Shown piece by piece: positions 23,826-33,088 of a stretch of 64,000 bases of DNA (position 1 is its first letter; each line of letters opens with the position of its first letter). Position numbers and translations under genes: made by a program. The DNA lies in contig NZ_JAUQSX010000012.1 of NCBI RefSeq assembly GCF_030581005.1, forward strand, positions 1 through 64,000, read 5' to 3'. This DNA comes from Hymenobacter mellowenesis (GTDB lineage Bacteria; Bacteroidota; Bacteroidia; Cytophagales; Hymenobacteraceae). The notes under the pieces were generated by a model. That model saw only the letters and a list, made by a program, of their open reading frames with translations, did not search any database and was not told where the DNA came from.

Positions 23826-24897
23826 CCAAATTGCGCAGGGCGGCGGCCGGGCCGGTCCAGTAGCCCACGCGGCCCAGCAGGCGCGAGGTGTGCACAATGT
23901 GTCGGGCTTTGGGCTGGCGCAGGCGCTGCAAGGCGGCGAAGGCTTGTTCGGGGGTGGCCTCACGGTGCAGGCACTGGGCCAGGGCGTAGGCGTCTTCCAC
24001 GGCCTGGCAGCCGCCTTGGCCCATGTAGGGCGTAGCGGCGTGGGCGGCATCGCCAATGAGGCACACCCGGCCCCGGCTCCACTGCGGAATAGGGTCGAAA
24101 TCGGCGATGTCGTTGTGGATGATGGGCGCCTCATCGGCCGCCGCCAGGATGGCGGGTACTGGGTAAGCAAAACCCTGGAAAAGGGCTTGCAGACCCGTTT
24201 TCAACTCGTGGCGCGAAGCCAGGCGGCCGGTTTTCACCACCGCAAACCAGTCGACTACGCCATCAGCTACTTCTGAAAAGCCAAACCGCACGCCCTGCGA
24301 CCACGCCTCGATGATGGACTGCTTGAAAGCCGGCGCCAGATGCAGCTCTGCCATACCGCGCCAGACTTCGTGCCCCGTGCCGGCAAACCGCACGCCCGGA
24401 AACAACTGCCCGCGCACCGGCGAATGCACCCCATCGGCGGCCACCACAAAGCCAGCCTCGATAGTGCTGCCATCGGTGAAGGTGGCGGCCACGCCGTTGG
24501 GGATTTCCACCAGCGCGGTGCAGGATTTGGCCAGCAGCACATCGGCCGGGTTGATTTCGGCCAGCAGCAACGCCTGCAGCCGGGCGCGCGTGATGGCCGT
24601 GGTCGTGAAGCCGAACTGCTGCCGGACGCGGGCTTGGTTGGTGCGCAGCAGGGGGCGCATCTGGCCGTCCACAATTTGAATATTGCGCAGCGGCACCCCG
24701 GCGGCGTTTATCTTCTCGGCCAGGCCCAGGCGTTGAAAGACCTGCATGGCGTTGGGCGCCATCCAGATGCCGGCGCCTAGTGGCAGGATTTGGGGCGCCG
24801 CCTCGCACACCCGCACGGCCATGCCACGCTGCTGTAGGGCCACGGCCGCTGCGAGCCCGGCAATGCCGCCGCCAATGATGAGCCCGGGAGCCTGCAT
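23758..24897 (-). CDS. FAD-dependent monooxygenase (UbiH/zeaxanthin epoxidase-like)
   Basis: This 379-aa class A flavoprotein monooxygenase starts with GLIIGGGIAGLAAAVALQQRGMAVRVCE. Other motifs are GAGIWMAPNAMQVFQRLGL, VVAADGVHSPVR (DG motif) and RVCLIGDAAHAATPYMGQGGCQAVEDAYAL (GD motif). No membrane segment is seen. It is convergent with the hydrolase at 22947, which with the desaturase and GGGP synthase nearby hints at isoprenoid or pigment chemistry. The start at 24897 is 12 codons inside the longest frame and begins the Rossmann fold properly. Confidence 0.85.
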   Translation of the reverse strand: MQAPGLIIGGGIAGLAAAVALQQRGMAVRVCEAAPQILPLGAGIWMAPNAMQVFQRLGLAEKINAAGVPLRNIQIVDGQMRPLLRTNQARVRQQFGFTTTAITRARLQALLLAEINPADVLLAKSCTALVEIPNGVAATFTDGSTIEAGFVVAADGVHSPVRGQLFPGVRFAGTGHEVWRGMAELHLAPAFKQSIIEAWSQGVRFGFSEVADGVVDWFAVVKTGRLASRHELKTGLQALFQGFAYPVPAILAAADEAPIIHNDIADFDPIPQWSRGRVCLIGDAAHAATPYMGQGGCQAVEDAYALAQCLHREATPEQAFAALQRLRQPKARHIVHTSRLLGRVGYWTGPAAALRNLAMRAAPARLVEQQFSQVYTLNY

Positions 24898-24958
24898 GCC
24901 CACGAAGGAACAACCTAAAAGCGGCACCCCCAAAGCACCCCAAAAATAAGCGGCTGGC

Positions 24959-27900
24959 CTAGCCCAGTGGCAGCTTCACCACCACCGCGAAGCCCGTGGG
25001 CAGCGGCTGGTAGCACACGGTGCCGCCCACGGCGCGGGCGCGGGCCTGCATGTTGGCTAGGCCGTGGCCGCCGGGGCGGGGCTGGCCGTCGTGGCCGTGG
25101 CCGTCGTCGGTCACGGTCAGCGTCAGGCCGGTGGCGGCAGTCAGCTGCACCGTGACGGTGGTGGCGCGGGCGTGCTTCACCACGTTGTGCAGCGCTTCTT
25201 TGTAAATGAGGTAGAGGTTGTGCAGCAGGTCTGGGGCCAGGTCCGGGTCGGGTAGGTCGGCGGGCACCTGAAAGCGTACGTTGAGGCCGGCGGGAGGCAG
25301 TACCTCCTGGGCATGGTCGCGCATGCGGTCCAGCAGTTGGCCCAGGCGCAGGTGCTCGGCGTCGAGGCCCCACACCACGTCGCTCATCTGTTGGGATGCT
25401 TGGCGCGAGGCGGCGGCCAAGGCGTCGAGCCGAGCCACGGTCTGGGCTGGGCTGTGAGCCGTTTCGCGCAGCAGGCTGCTGTGCATGCTGATTTGGGTGA
25501 GCAGGTTGCCCACGTCGTCGTGCAGGTCGGCGGCGATGCGCTGGCGCAGCGCATGCTCGGCTTGCCAGTACTGCTCGCGCTGCCAGCTGCGGCGCTGCTG
25601 CCACTGGTACACGCTGCCGGCCGCCACCGCCACCAGCAGGCCCGTGAGGGCAGCCCACACACCAGGCCGCCGCCACCAGTAGATGCGGGCGCGCACCGGC
25701 ACGCGCAGCACATGGCGGGCGGGCGTACCCAGCCCGGTTTCGCCCCGCAGCTCCAGTGTGTAGTCACCAGGTTCCAGCCCTTGCAGGCGCAGGCGGTTGC
25801 TGGTACCCAGCTCCTGCCAGGCGGCCGGGCCGCTACCCAGCAAGCGGTAGGCGAAGCGGGCGGGCTCGGGGCCGTCGTCGTCGCTCAGGCTCAGGGCAAG
25901 GTCAGCGAAGGCATCGCCGGGGGCCAGCGTCAGGCCCTGGGGCAGGGTGCCGGGCAGGTAATCGGTGCGGATGGTATCGGGCTGGGCGTGGTGCTGGGTG
26001 AGGGTGGTGAGCAGCAGCCGGGGGCGGTGCTCGGCGGCGGCCAGGGCCTGGGGGGCGAGGAAGCTCAGCCCGCCCACGCCGCCCACGTACAGGCGCTGCC
26101 GGGCCGTGTCGTACCAGGCCGACTGGCGGTTGAGGTCATTGGTGGCCAGGCCTTGGGCGGTGGTCAGGTCGCTGCGGCGGCCGGTGCGGGGGTCGTAGCG
26201 CACTAGGCCCAGGTCGGTGCCCACCCACAGCACCCGCCCCGGCGGGGGGGCCAGCACAAAAGCCACCACCTCGCTGGGCAGGCCCCGGCCGCGCGTGAGC
26301 TGGCGGCGCACGCCCAGCCGGGGGTGCAGCAGCAGCAGGCCGGCATCGGCGGTGCCCAGCCAGAGGCTGTCGGGGTGGGTGAGTAACACGGCGCGCAGCA
26401 GGCCCGTGGGCAGGCGGCGGGGCGGCGGCTCGTCGGGGCCGTAGTGGCGCAGGGCTCCGGTAGCGGGTTGCAGGGCATACAGGCCCTGGCTGGTGGCCAG
26501 CCACAGCTCGCCGTGGGCACCTTCGGCCATGGCCTCAATCTCGCAGCGGTGCAAGGGCCAGGCGGCGTCGACCTCGCGGTAGCGGCGGCGGGTGCGGGTG
26601 GCCAGGTCAAGCAAAAACAGTCCTTCCTGCCCGCCGGCCCACAGCTGCCCAGCCCGGCTGCGCAGCAGGCAAAACGTGGTATGTCCGGTGGGCTGGGGGT
26701 GCAGGCCGGGCCAGGCCAGGCGCTCGGCCCGGGAGCCGGCCACCAGCGCCACGCCTTCGTTTTCGAGGCCCACCAGTAGGCGGCCGTCGGGCAGGGCCAG
26801 GCGGCAAAACCACACCCCCCGGCCGGCCGGGCTGGCCCAGCGGCGCAAAGGGGCCAGGGGGCTGTCGGCGGCTTGCGCGTAGGTGTCGGCGTAGGTGCCC
26901 ACCAGCAGGCGGCCATCGGGCAGGCGGCCCAGGCTGCGGGTGCTCAAGTGCTGGCCGTCGGCCACGGGCAGGGCCTGCACGGCCAGCGGGCGGGGCCAGA
27001 GCTGCCACACGCCCGGCACCCCCTCGGCAAAGGCCCACAGGCCGGTGCCGTCGCGGTTGAAGGCCAGCCAGCCATTCCAGCCCGGCACCAAGGGCAGGGG
27101 CTGGGCGTGGAGCACGGGCGGTCCTGCCCGCCGCCGCACGCTCAGCGAGAGAAGCTGCCCGGCGCCCAGCCAGTACCAGGTGCTGTCGTGCACCAGCACA
27201 TCGAGGTGGGGCGTGGCGGGCGTGTTGCGAATGCGAGGCCAGCTGGCCAGCACCCGGGGCAGGCGGGGCGGGCGCAGCTCCAGCAAGGTGCTGTCGTTGA
27301 GGGCGTAGGGGCCGTGCGGCAGTCGCAGCGCGTGGGTGGCGGGCTGCACGCGGCGCCAGCCGGCGACGGTGCGTAGGCGGTAGCGGTGGCTGTTGGGGGC
27401 TTGGCGCCGCTGCCGCCCGCCCGGTAGCAGCACCCAGCTCGAATCGTCATTGAACAGCAACAGCCGGCCGGCCGAGTCGGGTTCGAGGGCGCCGCTGCCG
27501 CCGCTGCCGGGCACCCGCCACACCAAGCGGGGCACTTGCCGGGGCTGGCGTAGCGGCAGCTGCAGTACCGCCTGCCCCGAGCTAGTGCCCCACACTACCC
27601 AAAGCGCCCCCTGGTGCAGCAGCAGGCTACGCGGGCGGTCGTGCGGGCCAATGCCGGGCGGAAGCGGCACCCGGCGCAGCTCGCCGCTGCCGGGCACGAA
27701 AGCGTAAAGACCATCGGGCAGCGCCACCCACACCGTGCCGGCGGCATCCACCACCACGCGGGTGGCCTGGCCGTGGGGCGTGGGGCCGCGCCGCACTAGC
27801 AGGGCCAGCGGCACGAGCTGGCGGCCGTCGTAACGAAACAGGCCCTGCCGGGCAGCTACCCAGGCAAAGCCGGCGGCATCGCGGGCAATGTCGCGCACGC

Positions 27901-28006
27901 CCACTGTGCTCAAGCCCCGGTCGGGGTGCTGCTCCAGCGCCTGGCCCTGGGCCACCGGCCCGGCCAGTAGCAGGCAGCCGGCCACCAGCCAGCGCAGCAT
28001 TTTCAT
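24959..28006 (-). CDS. Two-component sensor histidine kinase with N-terminal propeller and Y_Y_Y domain
   Basis: This roughly 1015-aa membrane kinase has a signal peptide (MKMLRWLVAGCLLLAGPVAQGQ). About 700 periplasmic residues follow with two-component-regulator propeller repeats (for example GELWLATSQGLYAL and GRVLWVGTDLGLVRYDPRTG). A Y_Y_Y Ig-like domain (about 700-775, FAYRLLGSGPAAWQELG) and one membrane helix (about 780-800) come next. The HisKA_3 dimerisation domain has phospho-acceptor His near 829 (IAADLHDDVGN), and the HATPase_c has NVVKHA and DDGHGHDGQ. HisKA_3 kinases pair with NarL/LuxR-type regulators, and the one at 30910 is the obvious candidate. Confidence 0.9.
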   Translation of the reverse strand: MKMLRWLVAGCLLLAGPVAQGQALEQHPDRGLSTVGVRDIARDAAGFAWVAARQGLFRYDGRQLVPLALLVRRGPTPHGQATRVVVDAAGTVWVALPDGLYAFVPGSGELRRVPLPPGIGPHDRPRSLLLHQGALWVVWGTSSGQAVLQLPLRQPRQVPRLVWRVPGSGGSGALEPDSAGRLLLFNDDSSWVLLPGGRQRRQAPNSHRYRLRTVAGWRRVQPATHALRLPHGPYALNDSTLLELRPPRLPRVLASWPRIRNTPATPHLDVLVHDSTWYWLGAGQLLSLSVRRRAGPPVLHAQPLPLVPGWNGWLAFNRDGTGLWAFAEGVPGVWQLWPRPLAVQALPVADGQHLSTRSLGRLPDGRLLVGTYADTYAQAADSPLAPLRRWASPAGRGVWFCRLALPDGRLLVGLENEGVALVAGSRAERLAWPGLHPQPTGHTTFCLLRSRAGQLWAGGQEGLFLLDLATRTRRRYREVDAAWPLHRCEIEAMAEGAHGELWLATSQGLYALQPATGALRHYGPDEPPPRRLPTGLLRAVLLTHPDSLWLGTADAGLLLLHPRLGVRRQLTRGRGLPSEVVAFVLAPPPGRVLWVGTDLGLVRYDPRTGRRSDLTTAQGLATNDLNRQSAWYDTARQRLYVGGVGGLSFLAPQALAAAEHRPRLLLTTLTQHHAQPDTIRTDYLPGTLPQGLTLAPGDAFADLALSLSDDDGPEPARFAYRLLGSGPAAWQELGTSNRLRLQGLEPGDYTLELRGETGLGTPARHVLRVPVRARIYWWRRPGVWAALTGLLVAVAAGSVYQWQQRRSWQREQYWQAEHALRQRIAADLHDDVGNLLTQISMHSSLLRETAHSPAQTVARLDALAAASRQASQQMSDVVWGLDAEHLRLGQLLDRMRDHAQEVLPPAGLNVRFQVPADLPDPDLAPDLLHNLYLIYKEALHNVVKHARATTVTVQLTAATGLTLTVTDDGHGHDGQPRPGGHGLANMQARARAVGGTVCYQPLPTGFAVVVKLPLG

Positions 28007-28288
28007 TGCATTAAGTAGCATACCGGCTAGGCGTCGAGAAGCGAGTGTAATTATCACCCGGCTTTATGCGCCAGCTGGCCATTCGAGGCGAGCCCGTAGG
28101 CCACCAATGAGGAACAGCGGGTAGAGTAGCTGTTTTTTCATAAAGTCAAGAAGAAGCTGGATTATTCTGCAACATTACAAAATAAGGCCTGATTTGTAAA
28201 GAATTATCATTGCCAACGCGGTGCCTCGCAGCGTAGGGCGTAGGGCTTTTCGCTGGGTTTAGGGCAAATGCACTATCGCCTGGCATAC

Positions 28289-28321
28289 AAAAAGGGCTAA
28301 CCCGCACGGGTAAGCCCTTTT
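28289..28321 (-). terminator. Terminator after the T9SS cargo gene at 28343
   Basis: The stem AAAAGGGCTAACCCG/CGGGTAAGCCCTTTT has one mismatch and lies 21 bp past the minus-strand stop. Confidence 0.75.
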
Positions 28322-28342
28322 CGATAACAAGCCAATGGCCGG

Positions 28343-30784
28343 CTACTCAATCACCACGCGCTTCACCACGCGGGTGTCGCTGGTCTGGAGCTGGAGCGAA
28401 TACACCCCGGAGGCCAGGCCGCGCATGTCGAACACGACCGGGCCACCGGCCGCGGGCAGGCGCAGCTGCCGGGCCTGCACCGCTTGGCCCAGCGCATTGA
28501 GCAGCGTGGCCGAAGCCGTGCCGAGCGAGCCGGCGGGCACGGCCAGCGTGAAGGTGCCGTGGGCCGGGTTGGGCGCTAGGCCCACCATAGCCGCCAGGGC
28601 CTCGTTGCGGGTATCGGTTAGCACCGCCAGGCGCACGTTATCGATGCCCATGTCGGTCGAGCCCTGGTCGCTAGTAGCCCGGAAGCGGATAACCGTGGTG
28701 GGCGAAGTGCTGGCCAGCGTGGCGGAGTAGGAAGCAAAGGCAGGGCTTGTGCCCAGGGTGAGCACCGGGGTTGGGCTAAAGGTGGCGCCGCCGTCGTTGC
28801 TCACCAGCACGTCCAGCAGGTCGGTGCCGCTCACATTCACGTAGTCGAAGGTGAGTTGCTTGGGGCCGGGCGAGTTGCTCATATTCACGTACAGAAACAG
28901 GTCGCCGGTGGAAGTGGTGGGGGCACCGTAGGTGTGGAAGCGGGCCGAATGGACGCCCTGGCTGCTGACTGGCCTGTAAGCTCCCATCGACGGAACTGCC
29001 CAGAAGGCCGAGGTGCCGTCGTCGTCGCGGCGCCACGACGGGTCACCGGTCGAAGGGGAGCTGCGCCAGTGCGCCCCCGGGCGGTCTTGGATGGCACCGT
29101 CGTCCTGCCAGGTGCTTTCGAAGCCTTCCCCCAGGGGCAGGGAGGCATAGGTTGCCGGGGCCGGCAGGGTGAGCAAGGTGCCCAGCAGAGGCCGCGACGT
29201 TTGGCCCCCGCAAACGTTCCTCAACTCGATGTCATAAAGCGTGGCGGGACTCAGGCCGTTCACCGCCAGGGCGCTGCTGGCCGAGGTGACTGTAGCAGAC
29301 GGGCCGCCGCCGGTTGAGTACGAGAGGGTGAGGCCGGCGGCGCCGGCAAGGGTGGCCGTAAATCCGGTCGGGCTGATTTTCGAAAACACTGTGGTTGCCG
29401 CGGCGGGTTGGGGGCACAGGGAAGCCGGCACCGTCACGGCTTCCAGCATGTACCGCACCCGCGAGCTCAGGCCAGTGTCGGAAAACAGCGCGGGCGTGGT
29501 AGCAGAGCCCGCGTAAAAGGCCCCCGTGCGGCCCGGCCCGTCCGGCTGGGTGCCCAGCGGATAATAATGCACCACCGGGCCGGTTTTGTAAGTCTGCACC
29601 AGCCCCACGAACACGGCGCCGGCCGGAAGCGACACCTGGCTGGAAAGGGGCAACGAGACGTAGGAGTTGAGCTCACTCGCCGTCACCACGTGGTCGGCCG
29701 AGCGGGCCAGCACGCGGCCGGAGGCGGGCTCCATCACCACGCCGTATACGGTTTTGCCAACGGTGGTTTCGGTGGTGCCGCCCCCGCTCACCAGGTAGGC
29801 CCGAACGTGCGACACGCTGAGCGGGGCAGTGTTGAGAAAGCGGCCGATAAACACATTGTTCTGGGGCGCAGTGGCAGTGGGCGGCGCGAAGCCCCGGGAC
29901 GATTGCGCCGCCCCCGCGTCGGCGTAAGAATACGTGTCGGCGTTCACCACCTGCGTCACGGTTCGGGAATTATTGGTGGTGTTGCCATCGGCCGGGATGC
30001 TCACCGCCACGGTATTGGTGCCGGCGGCGGTGGGCGTAAAGCCCGGGAAATTTACGGTCGTGGTGCCGCCGCCCGCCAGCGCGGCAATGGTTTGGGTAGC
30101 GCTGAAAGGGTTGGCGCCCGTGATGGTGAGGGTGACCGTGATGGGCAGTTGGGGGCTCAGGCCATGGTTGGTCACCACCGCCCGCACCCAGTGGGGCGCC
30201 CCTTGCGGAATGGGCAGTTGGGTAAGCGTCTGGACCGCGTCTACCGACAGGTCGTTGGTGGGCGAAACCTGGGCGGCGCAAATCGTGAATCTGCCTGGAG
30301 TATCGGCGGAGCCGTAGCCCGACACGCACACGTAGTAGTAAGTGGCGGGCGTCAGTTGTTCCAGTATCAGACGCGGCGCCTGGGTGTTGTTGGTGGGCCC
30401 GGCCGCACAGCCGATGGCGGTGAATGGCCCGCCCGCGCCGTTGGCGCTGAACGCCCGCACCTGGCCCGCCGCGGTGCCTTCCACGGTGATGGCGGCTGCC
30501 GTACTACCGGGGCCAATGGAATCGGTCAGGAACCGGAACCACACATCTTTTGGGCTGATAGCGACGCCGCAGCCGGGGTTGGTGTAGCCCAGCGTGGCGG
30601 CGGCCGTGGTAGTAGCGCCTACGGTGGTGGCAATGGTGGGAGCGCAGGTGGCGCTCAGGCGTAGGCAAATGGCCTGCGCCGGGTCGTCATTCACGGGAGC
30701 CTGCGCGCGGGCGGCCAGTGGCAGCCACAAAACGGCCAGCACCAAGCTGGTGCAGCTGAGCCGGCTTAGGAAAGAAAAGCCCAT
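28343..30784 (-). CDS. Multidomain secreted protein (CARDB/Fn3-like) with T9SS sorting domain
   Basis: This 813-aa protein has a signal peptide ending ARAQ at about 28. A Cys-containing N-terminal beta domain (about 33-170, PVNDDPAQAICLRL) precedes a CARDB-like domain (about 175-280, NDLSVDAVQ, VVTNHGLSPQ). A middle region of about 180 residues is unrecognised, then an Fn3-like domain (about 455-525). A MAM-like beta-sandwich (about 530-710, FESTWQDDG, LTFDYVNVSGTDLLDVLVSNDGG) precedes the sorting domain (PNPAHGTFTLAVPAGS, GVYSLQLQTSDTRVVKRVVIE). It lies between a sensor kinase and a response regulator on the same strand, with a palindromic site 89 bp upstream, and may be a regulatory target. 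Confidence 0.85.
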   Translation of the reverse strand: MGFSFLSRLSCTSLVLAVLWLPLAARAQAPVNDDPAQAICLRLSATCAPTIATTVGATTTAAATLGYTNPGCGVAISPKDVWFRFLTDSIGPGSTAAAITVEGTAAGQVRAFSANGAGGPFTAIGCAAGPTNNTQAPRLILEQLTPATYYYVCVSGYGSADTPGRFTICAAQVSPTNDLSVDAVQTLTQLPIPQGAPHWVRAVVTNHGLSPQLPITVTLTITGANPFSATQTIAALAGGGTTTVNFPGFTPTAAGTNTVAVSIPADGNTTNNSRTVTQVVNADTYSYADAGAAQSSRGFAPPTATAPQNNVFIGRFLNTAPLSVSHVRAYLVSGGGTTETTVGKTVYGVVMEPASGRVLARSADHVVTASELNSYVSLPLSSQVSLPAGAVFVGLVQTYKTGPVVHYYPLGTQPDGPGRTGAFYAGSATTPALFSDTGLSSRVRYMLEAVTVPASLCPQPAAATTVFSKISPTGFTATLAGAAGLTLSYSTGGGPSATVTSASSALAVNGLSPATLYDIELRNVCGGQTSRPLLGTLLTLPAPATYASLPLGEGFESTWQDDGAIQDRPGAHWRSSPSTGDPSWRRDDDGTSAFWAVPSMGAYRPVSSQGVHSARFHTYGAPTTSTGDLFLYVNMSNSPGPKQLTFDYVNVSGTDLLDVLVSNDGGATFSPTPVLTLGTSPAFASYSATLASTSPTTVIRFRATSDQGSTDMGIDNVRLAVLTDTRNEALAAMVGLAPNPAHGTFTLAVPAGSLGTASATLLNALGQAVQARQLRLPAAGGPVVFDMRGLASGVYSLQLQTSDTRVVKRVVIE

Positions 30785-30872
30785 AATACCGTGGGAAAAG
30801 GGTGAGACGATGGCGAACCGCAGCCTTGGCTACTGAACTCCACAAAGCACGCCCCTCCGTTCATGCGCCGCA

Positions 30873-30890
30873 ATGACACGAAAGTGTCAT
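30873..30890. promoter_or_regulatory. Palindromic operator-like site, second copy
   Basis: ATGACACGAAAGTGTCAT is identical to the core at 615-632. It lies 89 bp upstream of the T9SS cargo gene (start 30784) and 20 bp past the end of the response-regulator gene. Confidence 0.5.
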
Positions 30891-30909
30891 ATTATTTAAG
30901 CGTTTAAGC

Positions 30910-31563
30910 CTATCCGCGACGCTTCAGCGCCAAAGCCAATAGCTCGCCTTTCGAGTTGACGTGTAGCTTGCGGTACACCGACCGCAAGTGGTTTTTAACG
31001 GTGTCTGTGGTGATACTGAAAGCATCTGCAATGAGTTTATAGCTGAGACCTTCCTCTACAGCCGTCACAATTTCCTGCTCGCGCGGCGTGAGGCGGTCCG
31101 CGGCCGCGGCCGCCACGGCCACCGGGGGCTGCCGCCGAAAGGCCTGCAGCACGTGCCGGGCCACCGCCGGCGACATGGGCGAGCCCCCTGCCGCCACCTC
31201 CAGCAAGTGCGCTTTGATAACGGGCAGCGGGGTGTTTTTCACTAGGTAGCCCACCGCCCCGGCGCAAATGGCCTCAAACACGCGGGGCGCATCCGTGAAC
31301 ACGCTTAGCATGAGCACCTGCGCTTCCGGCAGCTTGGCCAGAATGAGCGGCAGCCCCTCAATGCCCGAGCGCCCCGGCAGGCCAATGTCGGAGAGCACGA
31401 GGGCGGGCGGAATGCCCAGCGTAGGCAGCTGCCGGAAAAAATCCTCCATCGAAACGGCTATCAGCACGCACTCAAACTCAGGCTGAGCGCAGAGGTACTG
31501 TTGCAGCATTTCCCGAATGGGCGTCTGGTCTTCGATGATGGCCAAGGGGAACCGAGTTTGCAT
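30910..31563 (-). CDS. LuxR/NarL-family response regulator
   Basis: This 217-aa regulator has a receiver domain (1-125; acidic pocket IIED near 11-12, phospho-acceptor Asp in VLSDIGLPG near 56, Lys in LVKNT). The C-terminal LuxR-type helix-turn-helix (about 150-215) contains LTPREQEIVTAVEEGLSYKLIADAF and TVKNHLRSVYRKL. It is the likely partner of the HisKA_3 kinase at 24959, separated by one T9SS cargo gene. The ATG at 31563 begins the receiver; the longer frame to 31689 includes an operator-like site. Autoregulation is inferred from a degenerate palindrome 35 bp upstream. Confidence 0.9.
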   Translation of the reverse strand: MQTRFPLAIIEDQTPIREMLQQYLCAQPEFECVLIAVSMEDFFRQLPTLGIPPALVLSDIGLPGRSGIEGLPLILAKLPEAQVLMLSVFTDAPRVFEAICAGAVGYLVKNTPLPVIKAHLLEVAAGGSPMSPAVARHVLQAFRRQPPVAVAAAAADRLTPREQEIVTAVEEGLSYKLIADAFSITTDTVKNHLRSVYRKLHVNSKGELLALALKRRG

Positions 31564-31597
31564 GGGCCAAAAGTAGGCGCCCCCGCCACGCCGCGCT

Positions 31598-31615
31598 ATG
31601 ACACGAAAGGGGGAT
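31598..31615. promoter_or_regulatory. Degenerate copy of the palindromic site
   Basis: The left half ATGACACGAAAG is intact, but the right arm reads GGGGAT instead of TGTCAT. It lies 35 bp upstream of the response-regulator start. The bases around it (GGATACGCCGCCC, then GTGGCGG) also match those around the site at 615. Confidence 0.4.
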
Positions 31616-31630
31616 ACGCCGCCCAGTGGC

Positions 31631-31723
31631 GGGCCGCTTCGGAGCGGCCCGAAACACAAAGTCCCAAACGCGAAAAACCCGGAAAACAACCTTCACCAAG
31701 TGAAAAGCGGTTTTCCGGGCTTT
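31631..31723. terminator. Two hairpins at the chromosome/element junction
   Basis: The first hairpin is GGGCCGCT-TCGG-AGCGGCCC (31631-31650). The second (31673-31723) pairs AAACCCGGAAAAC with GTTTTCCGGGCTTT, with one bulge and a T-run. No gene ends here on either strand, so their role is unclear. They sit just left of the phage repressor region. Confidence 0.55.
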
Positions 31724-31825
31724 AAAAAGGGAGCCGATTATTGGACTCACACCTGTAACAAGGAGCACTCGGTAAAACCCGTATAATCAACCGCTTGCAC
31801 GATGGTAAGCGGTAGCTAATTTTCG

Positions 31826-32704
31826 TTAGGTAGCGCTAGGGGTGCTGTTTTCAATTAAATGCCTCCGAACCTCGCCCCGGTCAAAGCCCAACTGCTCGAT
31901 AACCTCCCATAGCCGTTCCACGGTGATATCGGGTGCGCTTGGGATGTAGCTGGACACATAGCCCCGCACGCGCCACAGTTCTATTATGTCACGGGTTTCC
32001 ATGCCATAGGGCAAGCGGTGCGGGTTATCTGAATGCAACAGCACTTCGTCGTCATTCGCCCGCAGCCGGTTTTTAATTCGCTTCAGCATCACCGATTCGG
32101 GCGTGACTACCACATACACCTCACCTGGCTCCAACAAGCGCAGCTCATCGACCCGGGTAGCTATGACGATATCCCGGTGATTGATAGTCGGCGCCATACT
32201 GTCGCCGGCCACTTCAAAAGCCCGAAATTCACCCCGCTCGAAGCCAGGAATTTTATAGGTGCCAAACTGCTGCAGATACACGGCCTCGTTATGAGCCAGC
32301 GAGTACCCGGCTTGGGCCGGAATCGGCACCAGCACCGTGTTTTCGTTGCCCTTGTCGTCCACCGTCACCACGACCACCTTATCACCGCGCACCACTTGCT
32401 GTAGCGAGATGGCCGGCTTGGCCTCATCCGTAGCACCACGCAACATGGGCCCGGCACCCGTCAGCAGCCAATCGGCCGATAGTTCAGGAAACGAGGCCAG
32501 CAGGTCCACAATGGTTTCGTAGCCAGGCCGCACCTCGTTTTTCAGCAGCTTGTACAGCTTCGACGCACGGCCATACCCGAGGCGGTTATTCGCCTCATAG
32601 GTGCTCAAATTATAGTGCTCAAGCAGTTGCTTGATACGCCCGCCAGTATCGGTGTCTACGCCTGCTGGGACAACTTTTTCACGTTGCTGCTCAATTTGTT
32701 CCAT
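31826..32704 (-). CDS. Phage repressor, HTH plus S24/LexA-like peptidase
   Basis: This 292-aa repressor has an N-terminal HTH (about 20-85, IKQLLEHYNLSTYEANNRLGYGRASKLYKLLKN) and a C-terminal S24 peptidase fold. Ser169 in VAGDSMAPTI and Lys208 in MLKRI form the expected dyad, and an Ala-Gly pair (132-133, PAQAGYS) is a candidate self-cleavage site. It should hold the element silent until RecA-dependent cleavage. It diverges from the Cro-like gene across a 99-bp region rich in AGCGCA/GCGCAC motifs. Confidence 0.85.
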   Translation of the reverse strand: MEQIEQQREKVVPAGVDTDTGGRIKQLLEHYNLSTYEANNRLGYGRASKLYKLLKNEVRPGYETIVDLLASFPELSADWLLTGAGPMLRGATDEAKPAISLQQVVRGDKVVVVTVDDKGNENTVLVPIPAQAGYSLAHNEAVYLQQFGTYKIPGFERGEFRAFEVAGDSMAPTINHRDIVIATRVDELRLLEPGEVYVVVTPESVMLKRIKNRLRANDDEVLLHSDNPHRLPYGMETRDIIELWRVRGYVSSYIPSAPDITVERLWEVIEQLGFDRGEVRRHLIENSTPSAT

Positions 32705-32803
32705 AATAATGCGCTAAAAAGCGTACACTTTATGCCAAATACGCGCACTTATGTGCGTTAATTGCAGAAGTATTACGCACAAATATACTAAGCGCATAAC
32801 AAA
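32705..32803. promoter_or_regulatory. Divergent repressor/Cro control region
   Basis: The region between divergent genes holds a palindrome CGCAC-TTAT-GTGCG (32744-32757), further GCGCT, AGCG and AGCGCA words, and a minus-strand TATATTTG (-7 box type TAnnTTTG) at 32780-32787 suitable for the repressor gene. GCGCACTTAT recurs at 55794 and 57448. Confidence 0.6.
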
Positions 32804-33085
32804 ATGCAACTAACTGCAACCAAAATTGACGCACAAGAAGATAAAAGCGTCACCATCCGCGCTCTGATTGCCAGCCTTGGCAAGCGCACCAACGTGGTAG
32901 CCGATGCCCGCAAGCGCCTCCATGACGCTGGCCACGAGTACACCACGTCAGCTATTTACAGCACCATCCAGCGCAACGGCAGCAACAACCCAACCATCGC
33001 CGCCGCTCTGCTCGATGCCATTGAGGCTGCCCAAGCTGAACGCCGCAGCATTGACGACCGCCGCGCCAAACTAGCCGCCGCATAG
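32804..33085 (+). CDS. Small Cro-like DNA-binding protein
   Basis: This 93-aa basic protein is first in the rightward early unit. The helical segments TIRALIASLGKRTNVVADARKRLHDAG and TSAIYSTIQRNGSNNPTIAAALLDAIEAA read like a small HTH fold, and the position opposite an S24 repressor is that of Cro. The family is not recognised with certainty. Confidence 0.6.
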   Translation: MQLTATKIDAQEDKSVTIRALIASLGKRTNVVADARKRLHDAGHEYTTSAIYSTIQRNGSNNPTIAAALLDAIEAAQAERRSIDDRRAKLAAA

Positions 33086-33088
33086 CCC

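Noticed and set aside
31724..31790. Possible tRNA 3'-end remnant (GGAGCCGATTATTGGACTC) as an attachment site
   Set aside because: It is faintly like the complement of a tRNA 3' half, but the T-arm does not pair and no matching second copy was found in the window, so no att site can be claimed.
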